Source of the DNA: Cunninghamia lanceolata
Lineage: Eukaryota; Streptophyta; Pinopsida; Cupressales; Cupressaceae
Direction: 5' to 3'
Assembly: GCA_027924645.1 (NCBI GenBank)
Contig: BSBN01001343.1
Location: 1,116,001-1,180,000 of the forward strand
DNA length: 64,000 nucleotides
Within the stretch, counting starts at the first letter, position 1, and every line of letters begins with the position of its first letter. The notes under the pieces are model-generated. The model made no database searches, was not told the origin of the DNA, and worked only from the letters and a program-made list of their open reading frames with translations. Shown in pieces: positions 37,149 to 49,862 of this stretch. The translations under genes were made by a program, and so were the position numbers.

Positions 37149-37601
37149 TGTTAGTGTAGGTTTTTATTTTCCTAGTGGGTTATTTATTTTCCTATTTCCT
37201 AGGTTTTTCTTACACTTTTATTAATCTTTCTTAGGTTAAAATAAATTAAGTTTAATTAGTTGAGTGGGTAATTTGAGGTGTTGCCATCCTATGATAGACT
37301 TACATTTATAATATTTAAGCCATTTGGTGGTCTCTCCCTATTGGTCAATTTTTCCACCTCCACCCCTTTCCTTGGTCTATATAAACTCACTACCTAGCTT
37401 GTATTTTGCATCTTGAATGGCAATCTTCCACCAATATTTTGTGTGGTTTCTTCTTTGAGCTCTTAATGTAATTCTATCATCTTGACATTTACATATCTTT
37501 CAAAATTGTTGGTTTTTTTTGTTTATACATTTACACCTTTTGTAGCTTAGAATCTCTCTTAAAAAGTTCTTGGGTTATTCATCTATTTCAAATTTCTAAC
37601 A
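37149..37601 (+). repeat. 5' LTR of the non-autonomous element
   Basis: TGTTAG ... CTAACA ends. It holds CTATATAAACTC near 37,376, a TATA-box candidate conserved in the other LTR. Confidence 0.88.
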
Positions 37602-40024
37602 TGGTATCAAAGCCAAGTTTTGAGTTCTTAAATTCCTTATTGAGAGATTGATTTTTTTGTGAGATCTTGTAAATCCTATATGCTCTTCTCTTGTATTTTT
37701 AAATGATTTGGAGAATCATAAAGGATTTAACAAGACCCAATGACCTCTATATTTTTCATATGTGTTTTGAGTTCTAGGTGATTGCAGCTATTTTGGTTAT
37801 ACTTATAGTATTTTGGATTGTTTGAATGCATCCAGGAGGCTTGAGAAAGTCAAATTTGGATTTCATTTCATCCAATTTGGAGATCATTTGACATAGTTGC
37901 AAATGAGGGTTTAAAGCTTAGATTTGGAAAATAACTTTCAAATAGGGAATTTTGAGGACAAAACGACCTCACCATTATGTCTAAAAGGCCTAAAAACCCT
38001 TATTGTCATATAAAATTTGTCCACTTTTAGTGCCAGGGGCATTCGAGGTAAATTGTTTTTGCCAGGAGGGTTGTAAGACCCCCTAGCATGCACCTTCTCC
38101 CTGACCTTTTTGTCAATGCTTTTTTTGGAGATCTCACCACATTTAGTGGAGCTTTGGCAGTTTTACTATTTTTAGTGATATCTAAATATATTTGGAGCTC
38201 CTCCAAACTAGAATCAACTAACTACATCTAGCAGTATCCTATATCTAGTAGTTTTGCTAAAGTTGGTGGAAGTTTCACCAAATTTGGTGGAGGTTAATTT
38301 TTGCAACTCAGATCCCTCTCCGTTGATAGGCTTAGGCTCAATTTTGAAGGTGAACTTCTAAGGCTCCATTCTAGGTCATATTGGCTCTGTTTTCTAAGAA
38401 TTTTTTTCTGTTTGAGATAATGTTTTACTCTCTATGCACTCGTGTGGATGATTTCTAATTTTTGTTGCCGGATTTCTAAAACTTGCATATTCTTACAAGT
38501 GACACTGCATAGTTCTCATTTTGGGAACTTCAAATACTCATAAGTTTCACATATGACCTCAGATCAAGGAGATTCTTTTTTTGAAAGTGAATGATTTCTC
38601 ATGTACTTCATAGTGGTGCTATTTATTTCACTTGGTTTTATACTAGTATTATACTTTCAACATATACTCATTTGTTGAGAATTTGTAAAGCATTGGGATC
38701 AAGTCCACTCTACATTTCTTGCTAGTGGCAACTATAATTGCACTAAAATATAAAGTTCCAAATCATATTTTCTCTATGGGGGTTGTTTGATTGGGTTACA
38801 AGGAAATATTTTATGGGGTTATTGTAATCATGAACTGAGACAAAGTTCTATTTTGGGGGGTTTCATCATGGATTTTGGTATTTAATTCCATCCTTTTATT
38901 GTCAAGATAACTTTAGATAACTATTTGTCCTAGAAATAAAGGATAAAGAATCACTGTCTTGAGCAAGATCTATTGCCCTATCTCCTTGGACTCGTTCTTA
39001 AGACAAGTGACTATGACCAGAAGAATGCATGGTTTAAAAATAATGACATGGTCTATGGACTAATATGTTTTATATTTATGAGGATATTCTACATCACATA
39101 GAGTACACTGAGTGCCATTTCACTACCTAGACCATCATCCAACAATTTATGGAGACTTTGGACCTTCATCTAATAGTGATGTTTCCTTGGATGATCAGGT
39201 TCTTGTGGATGATGCTGAGACTTTTGTTGCCCCATCTTGTGTGGACACATCCTCATGGGATGATTAGTCTATTTGGTTGACATACATTACTCCATCTATA
39301 GTTAAGGTCACTCCTACAATACCTCTTGCTACTTCATAGTTTAGAGTTACTTATTTGAGAGCTTCTAGTGATTCTTTGTATTAGGGTCATTTATATCTTC
39401 TAGATTCACTTCATTAGGACCATTTTCTACTAGACATCTATTGTTTGTTTGTAGAGTCCCTCATTTCAGATCTGGATGGCACTCTTGAGGACATTAAACT
39501 CCTCTTTGATGATAGTCATTTCATCACTAAATTATCCCATCTTCCTTATCTTGGGATCTTGTACTTCCTGGTTCAACATATGGGATTGGATTACTTCTAC
39601 CTTCATGTATTAAGGCATCTTTTGATATTCACATGGGGACACTTCAAGAGCAAAGTTCTAAGATAGAATACATCATGAGACTTCCTACCTCAACTTGCTT
39701 CTTCAAGTGGGAGTTACTTTAGCATTCGCCATTGGAGTTGTTTCTTCTTAAGAGGAGAAATGTCATTTGCCACAAATGGATCATCTTCAACATTCATATA
39801 TGGGCATCCTCTTTTGGAACAAGGGCTACTTCATTATGGGGGGTTTCATAGTCTCTTTCACTCTCCCTATTCTCTGGGTGTTCTCCCTCTATTTTTTTGG
39901 GCTCTATTCCTTTGTTTGGGGGGCTTCTTCTCTTTAGGGGCAATACTTTGTACATGGGTACCTCATTAGGATTCATTCATTGGGACCCATCATTTCACCC
40001 ACTTAGGCTACACTTAAGGGGGGG

Positions 40025-40409
40025 TGTTAGTGTAGGTTTTTATATTCTTAGTGGGTTATTTATTATACTATTTCCTAGGTTTTTTCTTATACTTTATTAA
40101 GCTTGCTTAGGTTAATAAAGTGAGTTTAATTAGGTGAGTGGGTAATTTGAGTTGTCACCATCCTACAAGGGAATTACATTTACTATGTTTAGACCATTTG
40201 GTGGTCTCTCCCTAGTGGTCAGTTTTTCCACCTCCACCCCTCTCCCTAGTCTATATAAACTCACTACCTAGCTTGTATTTGCATCTTGAATGGTAATCTT
40301 CTACCAATATTTTGTGTAGCTTCTTTGAGCTCTTAATGCAAATTTGTCATCGTGACATTTGCATATCTATTAGAATCGTTGGTTTTATTTTGTTTATGTA
40401 TTTACAACT
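40025..40409 (+). repeat. 3' LTR of the non-autonomous element, cut short
   Basis: Matches the left LTR from its first base to about TTTATGTATTTACAACT, including the TATA-like CTATATAAACTC near 40,250, then stops. The missing 70 bp should lie beyond the inserted DNA, outside this window. Confidence 0.85.
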
Positions 40410-41240
40410 TGTTGGAAACAAGGTAGATAACTGAGAGGGGGGGGTGAATCAGTTATCTTAAATATTTATCTTTATTTTCTTCTTTAACAATTAGTGCAGC
40501 ATCAAAACATATAAGCATACATAATCATAAGAGCAGAAAAGAAATAAACACACATAACACAAAGATTTTTACGTGGAAAACGTTGTTAAGGGAAAAACCA
40601 TGGGGTGACTAACCCAAGATTGTATTCTCTGTTAAAAGAATAAGAAGTACAAAATGACACTTGCCAATGAGGGCTCACTGCCCGAGCACACTGCTCACAA
40701 GAGGCACACTGCCTACAAGAGACTCACTGTATACAAAGTTATAGAAGGTAACCAGATGTTTAAACTAAAGAGAGGCATCCACATATGCTGAGGTTTAGTT
40801 CTAGTTAGGCTTAATATATTGATCTATTGCACTTCATTCTTCCTCTACTTTAGTGCTACTATTCTGTCACATACCGGACTTGTATTTCTACTTCCACACT
40901 TCTCTCTGCCCTTCCTCGCACACTATATCACACCACACACACCTTCATACCAAAATCAATCTGGTATATATATCTGCATCAAGGATTTCAACATCTTTCT
41001 AGTCAGCAACCAGAATATTCAAGATATTTACAAAGCACTATTCTGTCGGCTGAATCCATGCTTAATATGTGATGCGTATCTAAGACATAGAGTTAGAAGT
41101 CATCAATCAAGTCAGCCAACCATGTATGATCCCTGAAATAGCTTGATCACCATCAATTTCTCATCCAGATTAAAGTCTGATGCTCTACCGGTCAGTTTTT
41201 CCTCAGTCTACTCTGCCTGTCAGGAACCCAACACTTAGAT
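40410..41240 (-). repeat. Minus-strand element LTR, part before the chromovirus
   Basis: Begins TGTTGGAAACAAGG and runs to the chromovirus target duplication TAGAT. It contains a small degenerate array around CACACTGC and CACTGC words at about 40,675-40,735. Confidence 0.7.
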
Positions 41241-44200
41241 TGTTACATCCCCTTTTTGGATTCAATATTACTATTTACTTTTTCTTAAATAGTACAGTCA
41301 TGTGGATATGTTTCAACATCATAGAAAATGATGATATGATTAGAAAAGGTTAATTTTATGAAATCATGGATTTTTACTTGATTATGATCAATCTGATGTT
41401 ATGAATTAAAATGTCTTTTCGATATGAAAATGAAATGATTTGATGTAAATGTGTTTTGATCAGAACATTGGTACTCTGACCACAAATTGTATGTGAGATT
41501 GTCAATGATAGGAATAGATGGAACATGTTCACTAAGAAGAAAGAAGAAGAGAAAGTATCTTCGAGAAAGAGAGAATAGACTCTGGAATAACCCTTGGGTG
41601 CTTACCACTGAAAATGAACATCAGGTAGATAAACCTAGTTGCCTCGAGATAAGTATTGATTTCGGGTAAAGTCAATTTTAGATGAGAATGTCAAGGTTTT
41701 TAAGAATAGGTCTTCCTTCCTTTTGTAGCTGTTGTGATGAGTATGGGAAATTGACATCTGTGTCGTAATACTCTGAATCATGTCATCAAATATGGACGAC
41801 CGACATATTTATATATATATATATAAATGTATACACTTGAGAATGAGTTGTATGTCATGTCTTGTTTAGTGGTTCGGCGTAAAAGTTGAAAATTATGTGT
41901 AAAGTCAACCCAAACCTTGTATTGTGTTTACACTCCAATCGTCATCATCGTCATAAAGCTCTATGAGCATATGATGTAAACGTTTACTTGCAGAATTTGA
42001 CAAATGTAAAATTGTTTCTATTGTGGGCTATTATTGTATAATAAAAGGTTTATATAATGTTTTAAATCTTTGAGACCGTCGAGTGTAATACCATTGGTCA
42101 TATTGTAACAGTAAAATACAAAATCATATTTAGTTATATTTAAATAGTTGTTAAGGAGTAATTCTTTTATCCTTAATGGTGTTAGTAATCGGGCAGTAGC
42201 TTAAACGGTTCACTTAAGTCATTATTATGATTTCTTTTATTCCAAAACATTCTATTTATTCTTGAGCTTCAAACTTTATTGATTGGTTGTCAGCTCAGCC
42301 ATTATTTCAAGTCATGTATTCGATTTAAACTCAAAATCTATTAAGAGTAGTCTGGCATCATGTTCAAACTGAAAATGCCACCTTGCATAATGTTAAGCTC
42401 CACTTTGCGGATTAGCTACAAAGTTAGTGGAAAACCAAACCATTTCTGTGTAGTGGTCGCGGAAAGGAGGCAGATGGTTAGCCATGCAGGGTAGTTACCA
42501 AGTTGATAAGGCGTGGTTTAGAGAGTAGGAAGTTAGTTTTTCTTCTTGGGAGAATGGGATATAGAGGAAGTGGGGAGACAGTTTTGATATACAGAACGGG
42601 GAAAAGAAGCTAACAATAGGCTGAGTGAAAAGAGTATGTGAGCGAGTAAGAAGAGAATGAGATTTTGGACTAGTTTATAAGCAGTCACTAGAGATTTTCT
42701 TCAGGGTCCAACTCATCTCTCTTCTATGCTGTCATGGTTAAACTGGAATGACTCCACTTTGTAATATGAAGGAACTTAGTGTTTTATTAATGATGTAATC
42801 TGTCAACTGGTTACCAACTTTAAGACCTATGTGTTTACACTTCTTTTAAAATGAAAATGATGCTATTTGTTCCTTGAACCACACCGCAGTCTTAACCCTC
42901 ACAGTTGTAACATACATGTTCCTCGAAGCATCTTTGATTGTCGATTTAAACTATGTAGTTGTATTCATTTAACTTTAGAAATATATGGATATGTGGAGAG
43001 CACATGGTAGACTAAGTTTTGGTCAATTGCTAGCTATAAAGATACCCTAAGCCATAGTAGTCTAATCTTGGTCGACGTTGGAAGTGTCATTAGTTGGCCT
43101 GCCGACTATTTACAGTTGGTCTTGTCATATCCAAAAATAATTAGTTTAATGAAAGACTTGAAAAATGTACCATCCCGTTGGCAAAATGGGGAACAATGGT
43201 GTGGAATGTATGTTGTTGTGTCTCTAACTACTCAATCTTCCACAAGTTCAGAATCTATAATTGGTTGGTCGATCATAGAGTTATACTTTTCTTGTTGTAA
43301 AAGACATCTAGTTATAGTCCATTTATTTATTGTATATAATTCTTTCTACTTTAAAAACATTTAAACTATTGTGTCATTGGAAGAGGGTAAAGAATTGTTT
43401 TGGTCTAAATTATCAAACATGTTAGATAATGAAGTTTTAGAGTAGACACAATGAGTCTATAGTTAAGTGTTTAGTTTAAACTTGCATGCATTCTTCTTGC
43501 TAATAGAAACAACAAGTTAGGATTGTTAAATGCTTAGTTTGATAAAAGATTAAGCTATGTCAAGGTTTCGATAGGTCGAAGAAGAATTTTAAGAGTATTT
43601 AAACTTTAACTCTGGGTCTTCAATTACTTGAATTCTATGATTGGTTTATTGTTAAACCCCTTCCAAAATTATTTTGTTAAGTTTAGTGTCCTCTCTTGAT
43701 TGGATAATTTAAAGTAGTGGACAAACTTAAAGATCAACTGATAAACTTAGAGCATTAACCAATTAACTAGTAAGCTAGAATCCCATTTCTTTAACATATG
43801 GATGGAAATGTCTTCAAGAGCCAAAAGGAGAGAGATAACCCTAACTGCCATGTGCTAAAGCATGATGAGTTAAAACACCAAGAGGTTATCATGGTTGTTA
43901 TTTTATACTTATACATAGGTAACTGTAGGATTGCAATTAATTCAAGTCGAGTTGGGGTGGGTGAACATACTCGCATTGACACAACGCTAAATATCTTCAA
44001 ATCTTTTGGCCAAGGTAGTGCACCTGCCTCAAGTGCATTGATAGTTCACCGTGACTAGATGGCGTAGCTTGTGGAGTGGTCATGCTTGACTAGAGGGTAT
44101 CTAGGGGATTTCATGATAACAAGTTATGTTTCACAACACCAGTACTCAAATGGCTAACACCATTGGTTATTTTAAGTCTATCCTCTTTGAGTAGGGTAGG

Positions 44201-44584
44201 GCCACTTCCAGGTAGGAAGGAGTACGGGAGACTGACAGTCTGTGGTTGGAGGTTAACCTCCTTAAAGATACTTTCTCTTCTAAATTCCAGAGGCTTGCAA
44301 AGACTTGAATTTGGATGGTTGACAATCGAGATGCAGTGAGTTTGGTAAGTTTCTATTTTGAAAATGTTCTAAGTAACTTTGATCATCATATTGTATAATG
44401 TTGTAGATGAATAGAGCCCTTTGTATAACTTATAATTTCATGATTATTATTTAGTCGATGAATGATCTTCTTGGTCTTTAAATGAAAAACAATTTATCAT
44501 TTTTTTGCATTTAAACTTTTTAAAAAATATTATTACCTTTTGTTAAACTTAGTTTTTAGGGTGAAAACTAAACTGGGTGTTACA
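41241..44584 (+). repeat. Chromovirus 5' LTR
   Basis: TGTTACATCC to GTGTTACA. Apparent open frames inside it (for example 43,068-43,364) recur in the other LTR with different breaks and are not genes. Confidence 0.92.
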
Positions 44585-44655
44585 TATGGTATCAGAGCTA
44601 ACTAGGTTCAACACTAGGGCTGATGAGTCCGCTAATCTGATTAAGAATCAACATT

Positions 44656-45084
44656 ATGCAGGTAGCTAATGATTTGATTTACTGTGCCAAGATGGTATGT
44701 CTCAAGAAAACTACAAGGAAGTCCTTTGTTGGTAAGGAAATTTACCTGCAAGCTAAGCAAAGATGTCTTGCGATGATTAAGACTATTGAGAAAATGAATG
44801 ATGAAAATGACATTTGGATGGATGATATGGAAACTTTTGCCAATGCTCTGTCACGACTCAAACGAATGAAAAGAGAAATTCTAGAGACATTTAGGATGGC
44901 AGCTCGAATTATGGTCAATTCTTGCCCTATTAGTGTGCCAATGATCACTGGGGATTCCCGTATACCACCTAGAGCTGAAATCATTGTACTATCATCTGAT
45001 AGTGAATCTGAGGGTTATACACCCCATGAATATGTGTCAGACAATAAATCCAAAGGTTACACCCCTCTTGTAAATACTAAGTGA
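44656..45084 (+). CDS. Small intact frame between primer site and gag of the chromovirus, unrecognised
   Basis: A 142-codon frame with no stop, in an element whose gag and pol are full of them. It is basic and helical in its first two thirds (MQVANDLIYCAKMVCLKKTT ... SRLKRMKREILETF) and acidic at the end, with LSSDSESEGYTP and a repeated G-Y-T-P. It ends about 180 bp before gag. I do not recognise a family. It may be an extra accessory frame or the first part of a gag polyprotein; the length could also be chance. Confidence 0.35.
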   Translation: MQVANDLIYCAKMVCLKKTTRKSFVGKEIYLQAKQRCLAMIKTIEKMNDENDIWMDDMETFANALSRLKRMKREILETFRMAARIMVNSCPISVPMITGDSRIPPRAEIIVLSSDSESEGYTPHEYVSDNKSKGYTPLVNTK

Positions 45085-45262
45085 AACATGAAATGTGTCT
45101 ATCCTTAAAGAATGTACATATTGTTGTGCAAAATATAATAAAGACAAATTTTGCTTGAGAATAACAATGGTTATGAGCAATTGATATGTTATGATAATAT
45201 TCTAAATGATAAATCATAGAACTGATTAGTACTTGCTAAAATAGGTGAGAAAACAAATAAAC

Positions 45263-46400
45263 ATGGATCAATCAGAGTTTAATGAGGTAGAAGATCAGGA
45301 AGGTCACAACTCTTAGGTTAACTCCACCGATAAATTGGATAGAATTCTTAATATGCTTACCAAAACTAAGGAAAGGTTAGGCAAATTGGAAAAGAAAGTG
45401 AATGAACTCAGGAATACAAAGGGTGAAAATGAGTATTCTAATAATGCGAGTAAAAGTAAGCAATGAGAGCATGGCATGTCAAGTGAGAATCAAGAGAATA
45501 GTGAATTTTAGAGGGAGACAAAAGACAAACTTACACTGGAACTATCTAAGGCTATGAAAAAGATTACTCCTCCCAAATTTGTTGGAACAAAAACTGGTGA
45601 TGCGGCAAAAGCATGGCTAACAGAAATGGAGAAGTACTTTTAAATTAGAAATTATTTTGAGATTACAAAGGTAGTGTGGGGAGCATATCAGCTATCTGGA
45701 GAAGCATCCACCTAGTGGATGAACAAAAAGATGGAACTGGATTTAAGCCCTTGAAGGCGACATGAAACGAATTTGTGGAACTTTTTTGAAAAAGGTGGTT
45801 ACCACAGCTCTACTTTGATCAAAAGCTAATAGATTTCCAAAATCTTAGGCAAGGTGATTTCTCCGTGGTTGAATATGCAGAAAAATTTACTAGATTGTTG
45901 AAGTATGTTCCTCAGTATTAAAAGGATGAAATATTTCAGATAAGAAAATTCATTATGGGGCTCAATCCTCAGATTGGCAGAGAGGTGGAGGTGCATGGTC
46001 TGAACACAATGGACTAGGTGTATGAGAAAGCAATTAAGCAGGAACAGAAGATCAAATCCATTTCTGCTTATCATGAAAAGAAGCGTAAGAGATTTGATAA
46101 GAACTTCAATGATCAAACGTATAAAAGGAAGAACGATAAAGGGTATGGAAACAGGGGGTAGGATAAAGGAAATCAAAAAAACAAAGGGGGATTTGGTAAT
46201 GAACAAACAAATGAAGACTTTAACAAAAATGACAATTTTAAGAGGAATGATGATGCTTTGAGTAGACCATCCAAGAAGAGAGGACCAATTGGAGGTTTCT
46301 TTTCATGTGGTGGAGATCATTATGCCAACCGTTGTCCTAATAAAAAGTAGAATGGACAGCATAGGAACACAGTACTTCCTTCACAACAGGAAGTATTTCA
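45263..46400 (+). pseudogene. Chromovirus gag, broken
   Basis: Opens at 45,263 (MDQSEFNEVEDQEG) and has stops from 45,317 on. The capsid region includes P-P-K-F-V-G-T-K-T-G-D-A-A-K-A-W-L (about 45,570-45,620). The zinc knuckle near 46,295 reads FFSCGGDHYANRCP, where the first cysteine of the C-x2-C-x3-H-x4-C pattern is Phe. Confidence 0.85.
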
Positions 46401-46439
46401 ACAAAGGATTCACGCCACCCTTGACAATCGACAAGCTGA

Positions 46440-46816
46440 GTATCAGATTACTCCCATTGAGATGACAGGTACTTTATTTGGAGTCCCTATTTCTATTCTA
46501 ATTGATACTGGTGCAACAGAAATTTTTTTTGTCATCTAGAGTCTTAAGTAAAATTCCTAGAAGAGCTTGTTTTATGTCAAAACCATGGATAGTTGACTAT
46601 GCAAATCACTCAAAGGCTCAGGTAGAGCAATGTTTGTTCAAAGCTAAGATTGATAATTCAAACTTTTCCACCGAGGTAAATTTATATGTAGCACCTTTAG
46701 GGTCCTACAACATCATTTTAGGAATGAATTGGTTGTGGAGACATAGGGCCAAGGTGGATTGTTTTTATAAAACAATTGAGTGTTTGGATGATAAAGGAAA
46801 CAAAGTAAATTTTTAG
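46440..46816 (+). pseudogene. Chromovirus protease, frame-shifted
   Basis: The aspartic protease motif L-I-D-T-G-A-T is at about 46,498-46,518 in one frame. The rest (R-V-L-S-K-I-P ... N-I-I-L-G-M-N-W-L) continues in another frame from about 46,530, apparently through an extra T in a T run. Confidence 0.85.
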
Positions 46817-47083
46817 GGTATTCAAAGGGAAATAATGATCAAGTCTATTTCATCAAAAAAATTAAAATGGGCTAGGTGCAAGGGATGTCAACTTTTTGCA
46901 GTCAAAATGGACCTAGTGGAGGAAGCTTTAGAGAAGCAAACTTTTGAGGAAAAATACCTTTATCTTCGCAATCTCAGTGATGTATTTCCTAAGGAACTGC
47001 TAGGCTTGCCTCCAAAAAGAACCTTTGACTTTGCCATAGATATTAAACCAGGATCTGAGCCAGTATCTAAAGCTCCATACTGA

Positions 47084-48300
47084 ATGACCACTACTGAACT
47101 TATGGAATTGAAGGCTCAATTGCAGGAGCTATTGACCAAAGGTCTAATTAGGCCAAGTGTATCACCATGGGGAGCTCTAGTTATTTTCATCAAGAAGAAG
47201 GATGGAACCCTTAGACTGTGTATAAATTATTGGATGCTAAATAAGGCAACAATAAAGAATAAGTATCCACTACCATGTATCGATGATTTATTCAACCAAA
47301 TGTGTGGTGCAACACTATTTTCTAAGATAGATTTAAGATCTAGATACCATCAGTTGAGGTTGAAAGATGAAGATATTCACAAGACTACATTTAGAACAAG
47401 ATATGGTCATTATGAGTTTACTGTGTTACCATTTGGGTTGACTAATGCGCCAGCCACTTTCATGAATCTCATGAATGGTGTTTTCAAAGACTGCCTTGAT
47501 AAATTTGTCCTAGTTTTTATTGATGATATTTTGATATATTCCAAAAATGAGGAGGAGCATAGACAACATCTTCAAATTGTTTTGCAACATTTAAGAGAAC
47601 ACAAATTGTATGCGAAACTCTCGAAATGCACTTTCTTTCAGAAAGAAGTGCAGTATTTGGGACATACTATATCAACAGAAGGGATATCTATTGACCCAAC
47701 TAAAATAAAGGCTATTATGGAATGGCCTGTACCTTCCAATGTTTCAGAAGTACGAAGTTTTATGGGATTGGCCGGATACTATAGGAAATTTGTTTTGAAT
47801 TTTTCAAGTATTGCTAGCCCAATCACTTCTTTGTAGAGAAAAGGTAAATGGTTTGTTTGGTCAGGTGAATGTCAAAAGGCATTCAACTTATTAAAAGAAA
47901 AGTTAACAACAACTCCAATTCTGAAAGTCCCTGATCCTGAAGGGCAATTTGAGGTTATTACCGATGCCTCTGGAGAAGGGTTAGGAGGCATGCTTATGCA
48001 AAATGGGCATGTAATAGCCTATGAAACAAGAAAGTTAAAAAACTATGAGTAGAATTATGCTCCTCATGATTTAGAACTGGCAACAGTGATTCACGCCCTT
48101 CAGATGTGGTGACATTATTTGTTGGGAAAGACTTTTATACTAAAAACAAATCATCACAGTCTTCGTTACATATTTACACAACCTCATCTCAATGCAAGAC
48201 AAAGAAGGTGGTTAGAACTAATATTAGATTACGATTTTGAGATTGCTTACACCAAAGGTAAAGAAAACTGAGTAGCTGATGCTTTAAGCAGAAGAAGACA
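47084..48300 (+). pseudogene. Chromovirus reverse transcriptase and RNase H
   Basis: The 250-codon stretch 47,084-47,836 holds almost the whole reverse transcriptase: [15 protein letters not shown], a D-Y-R-to-N-Y-W change in the next block, [12 protein letters not shown] (usual Gly is Arg), [12 protein letters not shown] and catalytic F-I-D-D at about 47,515. RNase H follows to about 48,300 (T-D-A-S-G-E-G-L-G, V-A-D-A-L-S-R), with stops at 47,836, near 48,050, 48,110 and 48,270. The region is dead but well preserved. Confidence 0.9.
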
Positions 48301-48499
48301 CATAGCTTCTGTAATCTCTGTTCATGCTAATTTTAAAGATCTAGTATTGCAAAGTTTACCTAGAGATGAATATTATGAACAGGTGAAGCAAGGTCTGCAT
48401 ATAAATCCCAAAGATCCAAGATATGATAGATTCTATTTTGAGTCAGATGGGTTAATGAGATTAAGGGAAGAATCTATGTTCCTAATTCTATAGAACTAA

Positions 48500-49790
48500 G
48501 AAACCTTGTTTGGAAGGAAGTTCATTGTGCACTATATTCTAGACACCCAGGAGTAACAAAACTTTTAGCTGATGTCAAATCGCTATACTTCTAGAAAGGA
48601 ATGAAAAGTGATGCTGCAAGGTTTGTGGTAAGTTTCTTGGAGTGTCAGAAAGTGAAGGCAGAACACCAACATCCTATCGGATTGTTATACCCACATGATA
48701 TTCTAGAATGGAAATGGGAGGTTGTTAGTATGGATTTTGTTCAAGGGTTACCAATGTCTAAGAATAGACATGATGTAATTTTGGTTGTAGTAGATAAACT
48801 AACCAAAGTAGTACATTTCATTCCTAGAAATTTGACAGATGGAGCTGATATTTTCACTCAGAAGTTTGTGCAAGAAATATTTAGATTGCACAGGGTACCT
48901 GAAAATATTATATCTGATAGAGATGCTTGAATAACCTCTCGGTTTTAGCAAACTTTATTTTCAGCACTAGGGACTAAACTCAATGTGAGCACCACTTACC
49001 ATCCTGAAACTGATGGACAAACAGAAAGGGTTAATAAGGTTTTAGAGGATCTATTAATAATGTATTGTATGGATGAGCAATACAGATAGGAGGAATATTT
49101 ACCTCTTGTTGAATTTGCCTATAATAATTCCTATCATTCTGCCATTAAGATGGCACCATTTGAAGCATTATATGGAAGGAAATGCAAAACTCCTATAAGT
49201 TGGGACACACTGGAAGATAGGATAAGCATTGGACCAGAAATGCTAGCAGATATGGAAGAAAAAGTGAAAATGATTAGGAAAAGGTTGGCAGAAGCCAACA
49301 ACAGGTAAACAAATTATGCAGATCGCAAACGGGTGCCTAGACAATTCTCTATTAGTGAGAAAGTTCTTTTGTGAGTGAAACCCCATAAAAGCTCAATCAA
49401 GTTTGGTAAATCATCAAAGTTGGCTCCCCGATATGTCATACCTTTTGAAGTCCTTGAGATTATCAATCCAGTGGCCTACAAAATTGCTCTACCTCCAGTC
49501 TTGTCCAAAATGCATAATGTTTTTCATGTTTCTTACCTAAAGAAATATTTTGTAGGTAATGACCACATTCTTAAATGAAATTCTTTATAGATACAAGAGC
49601 CAAGAGTGGTTGTGATCGAGCCACTCAAGGTGCTCGAAATGCATAAACTCCATTTGCGTAATCGAGAGGTTTTACAATGCAAAATTTAGTGGGACCAATA
49701 TGGCGAGGATAGTGCCACTTAGGAAGACTATAATGACATCCACCAAAGATTTCCTTATCTTTTCAAAAACATTAATGTTAAACTATAAAA
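48500..49790 (+). pseudogene. Chromovirus integrase with C-terminal chromodomain, broken
   Basis: The integrase zinc region is near 48,510-48,660 (H-C-A ... H-P-G ... C). The catalytic core includes V-S-M-D-F-V-Q-G-L-P, I-S-D-R-D, and Y-H-P-E-T-D-G-Q-T-E-R-V-N (about 49,000). The C-terminal part ends [13 protein letters not shown] chromodomain-like tail (49,600-49,790: L-R-N-R-E-V-L-Q-C-K-I-x-W, A-T-x-E-D) would target insertion to modified chromatin. About eight stops interrupt it. Confidence 0.85.
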
Positions 49791-49862
49791 TTTTGTTTTC
49801 ATGTTAAATTTTTGCTTGATAAACTCAGTCATCGAGGACGATGATTCGATAGGGGAAAGATA

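Larger units (their letters stand above)
37149..40409 (+). mobile_element. Non-autonomous LTR retrotransposon, right LTR truncated
   Basis: Two direct LTR copies start TGTTAGTGTAGG at 37,149 and 40,025. The left LTR ends CTAACA at 37,601 and is followed directly by a tRNA-Met-type primer site TGGTATCAAAGCC. A purine tract AAGGGGGGG (40,016-40,024) precedes the right copy. The 2.4-kb internal region holds no recognisable gag or pol, so the element would need proteins from elsewhere. The right LTR stops after about 385 of 453 bp, where another element begins at 40,410. Confidence 0.85.

Noticed and set aside
43068..43364. 98-codon frame in the chromovirus 5' LTR (and its partner at 51,709-51,999)
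   Set aside because: Present in both LTRs only because they are copies; ends and frame differ and no motif is seen.
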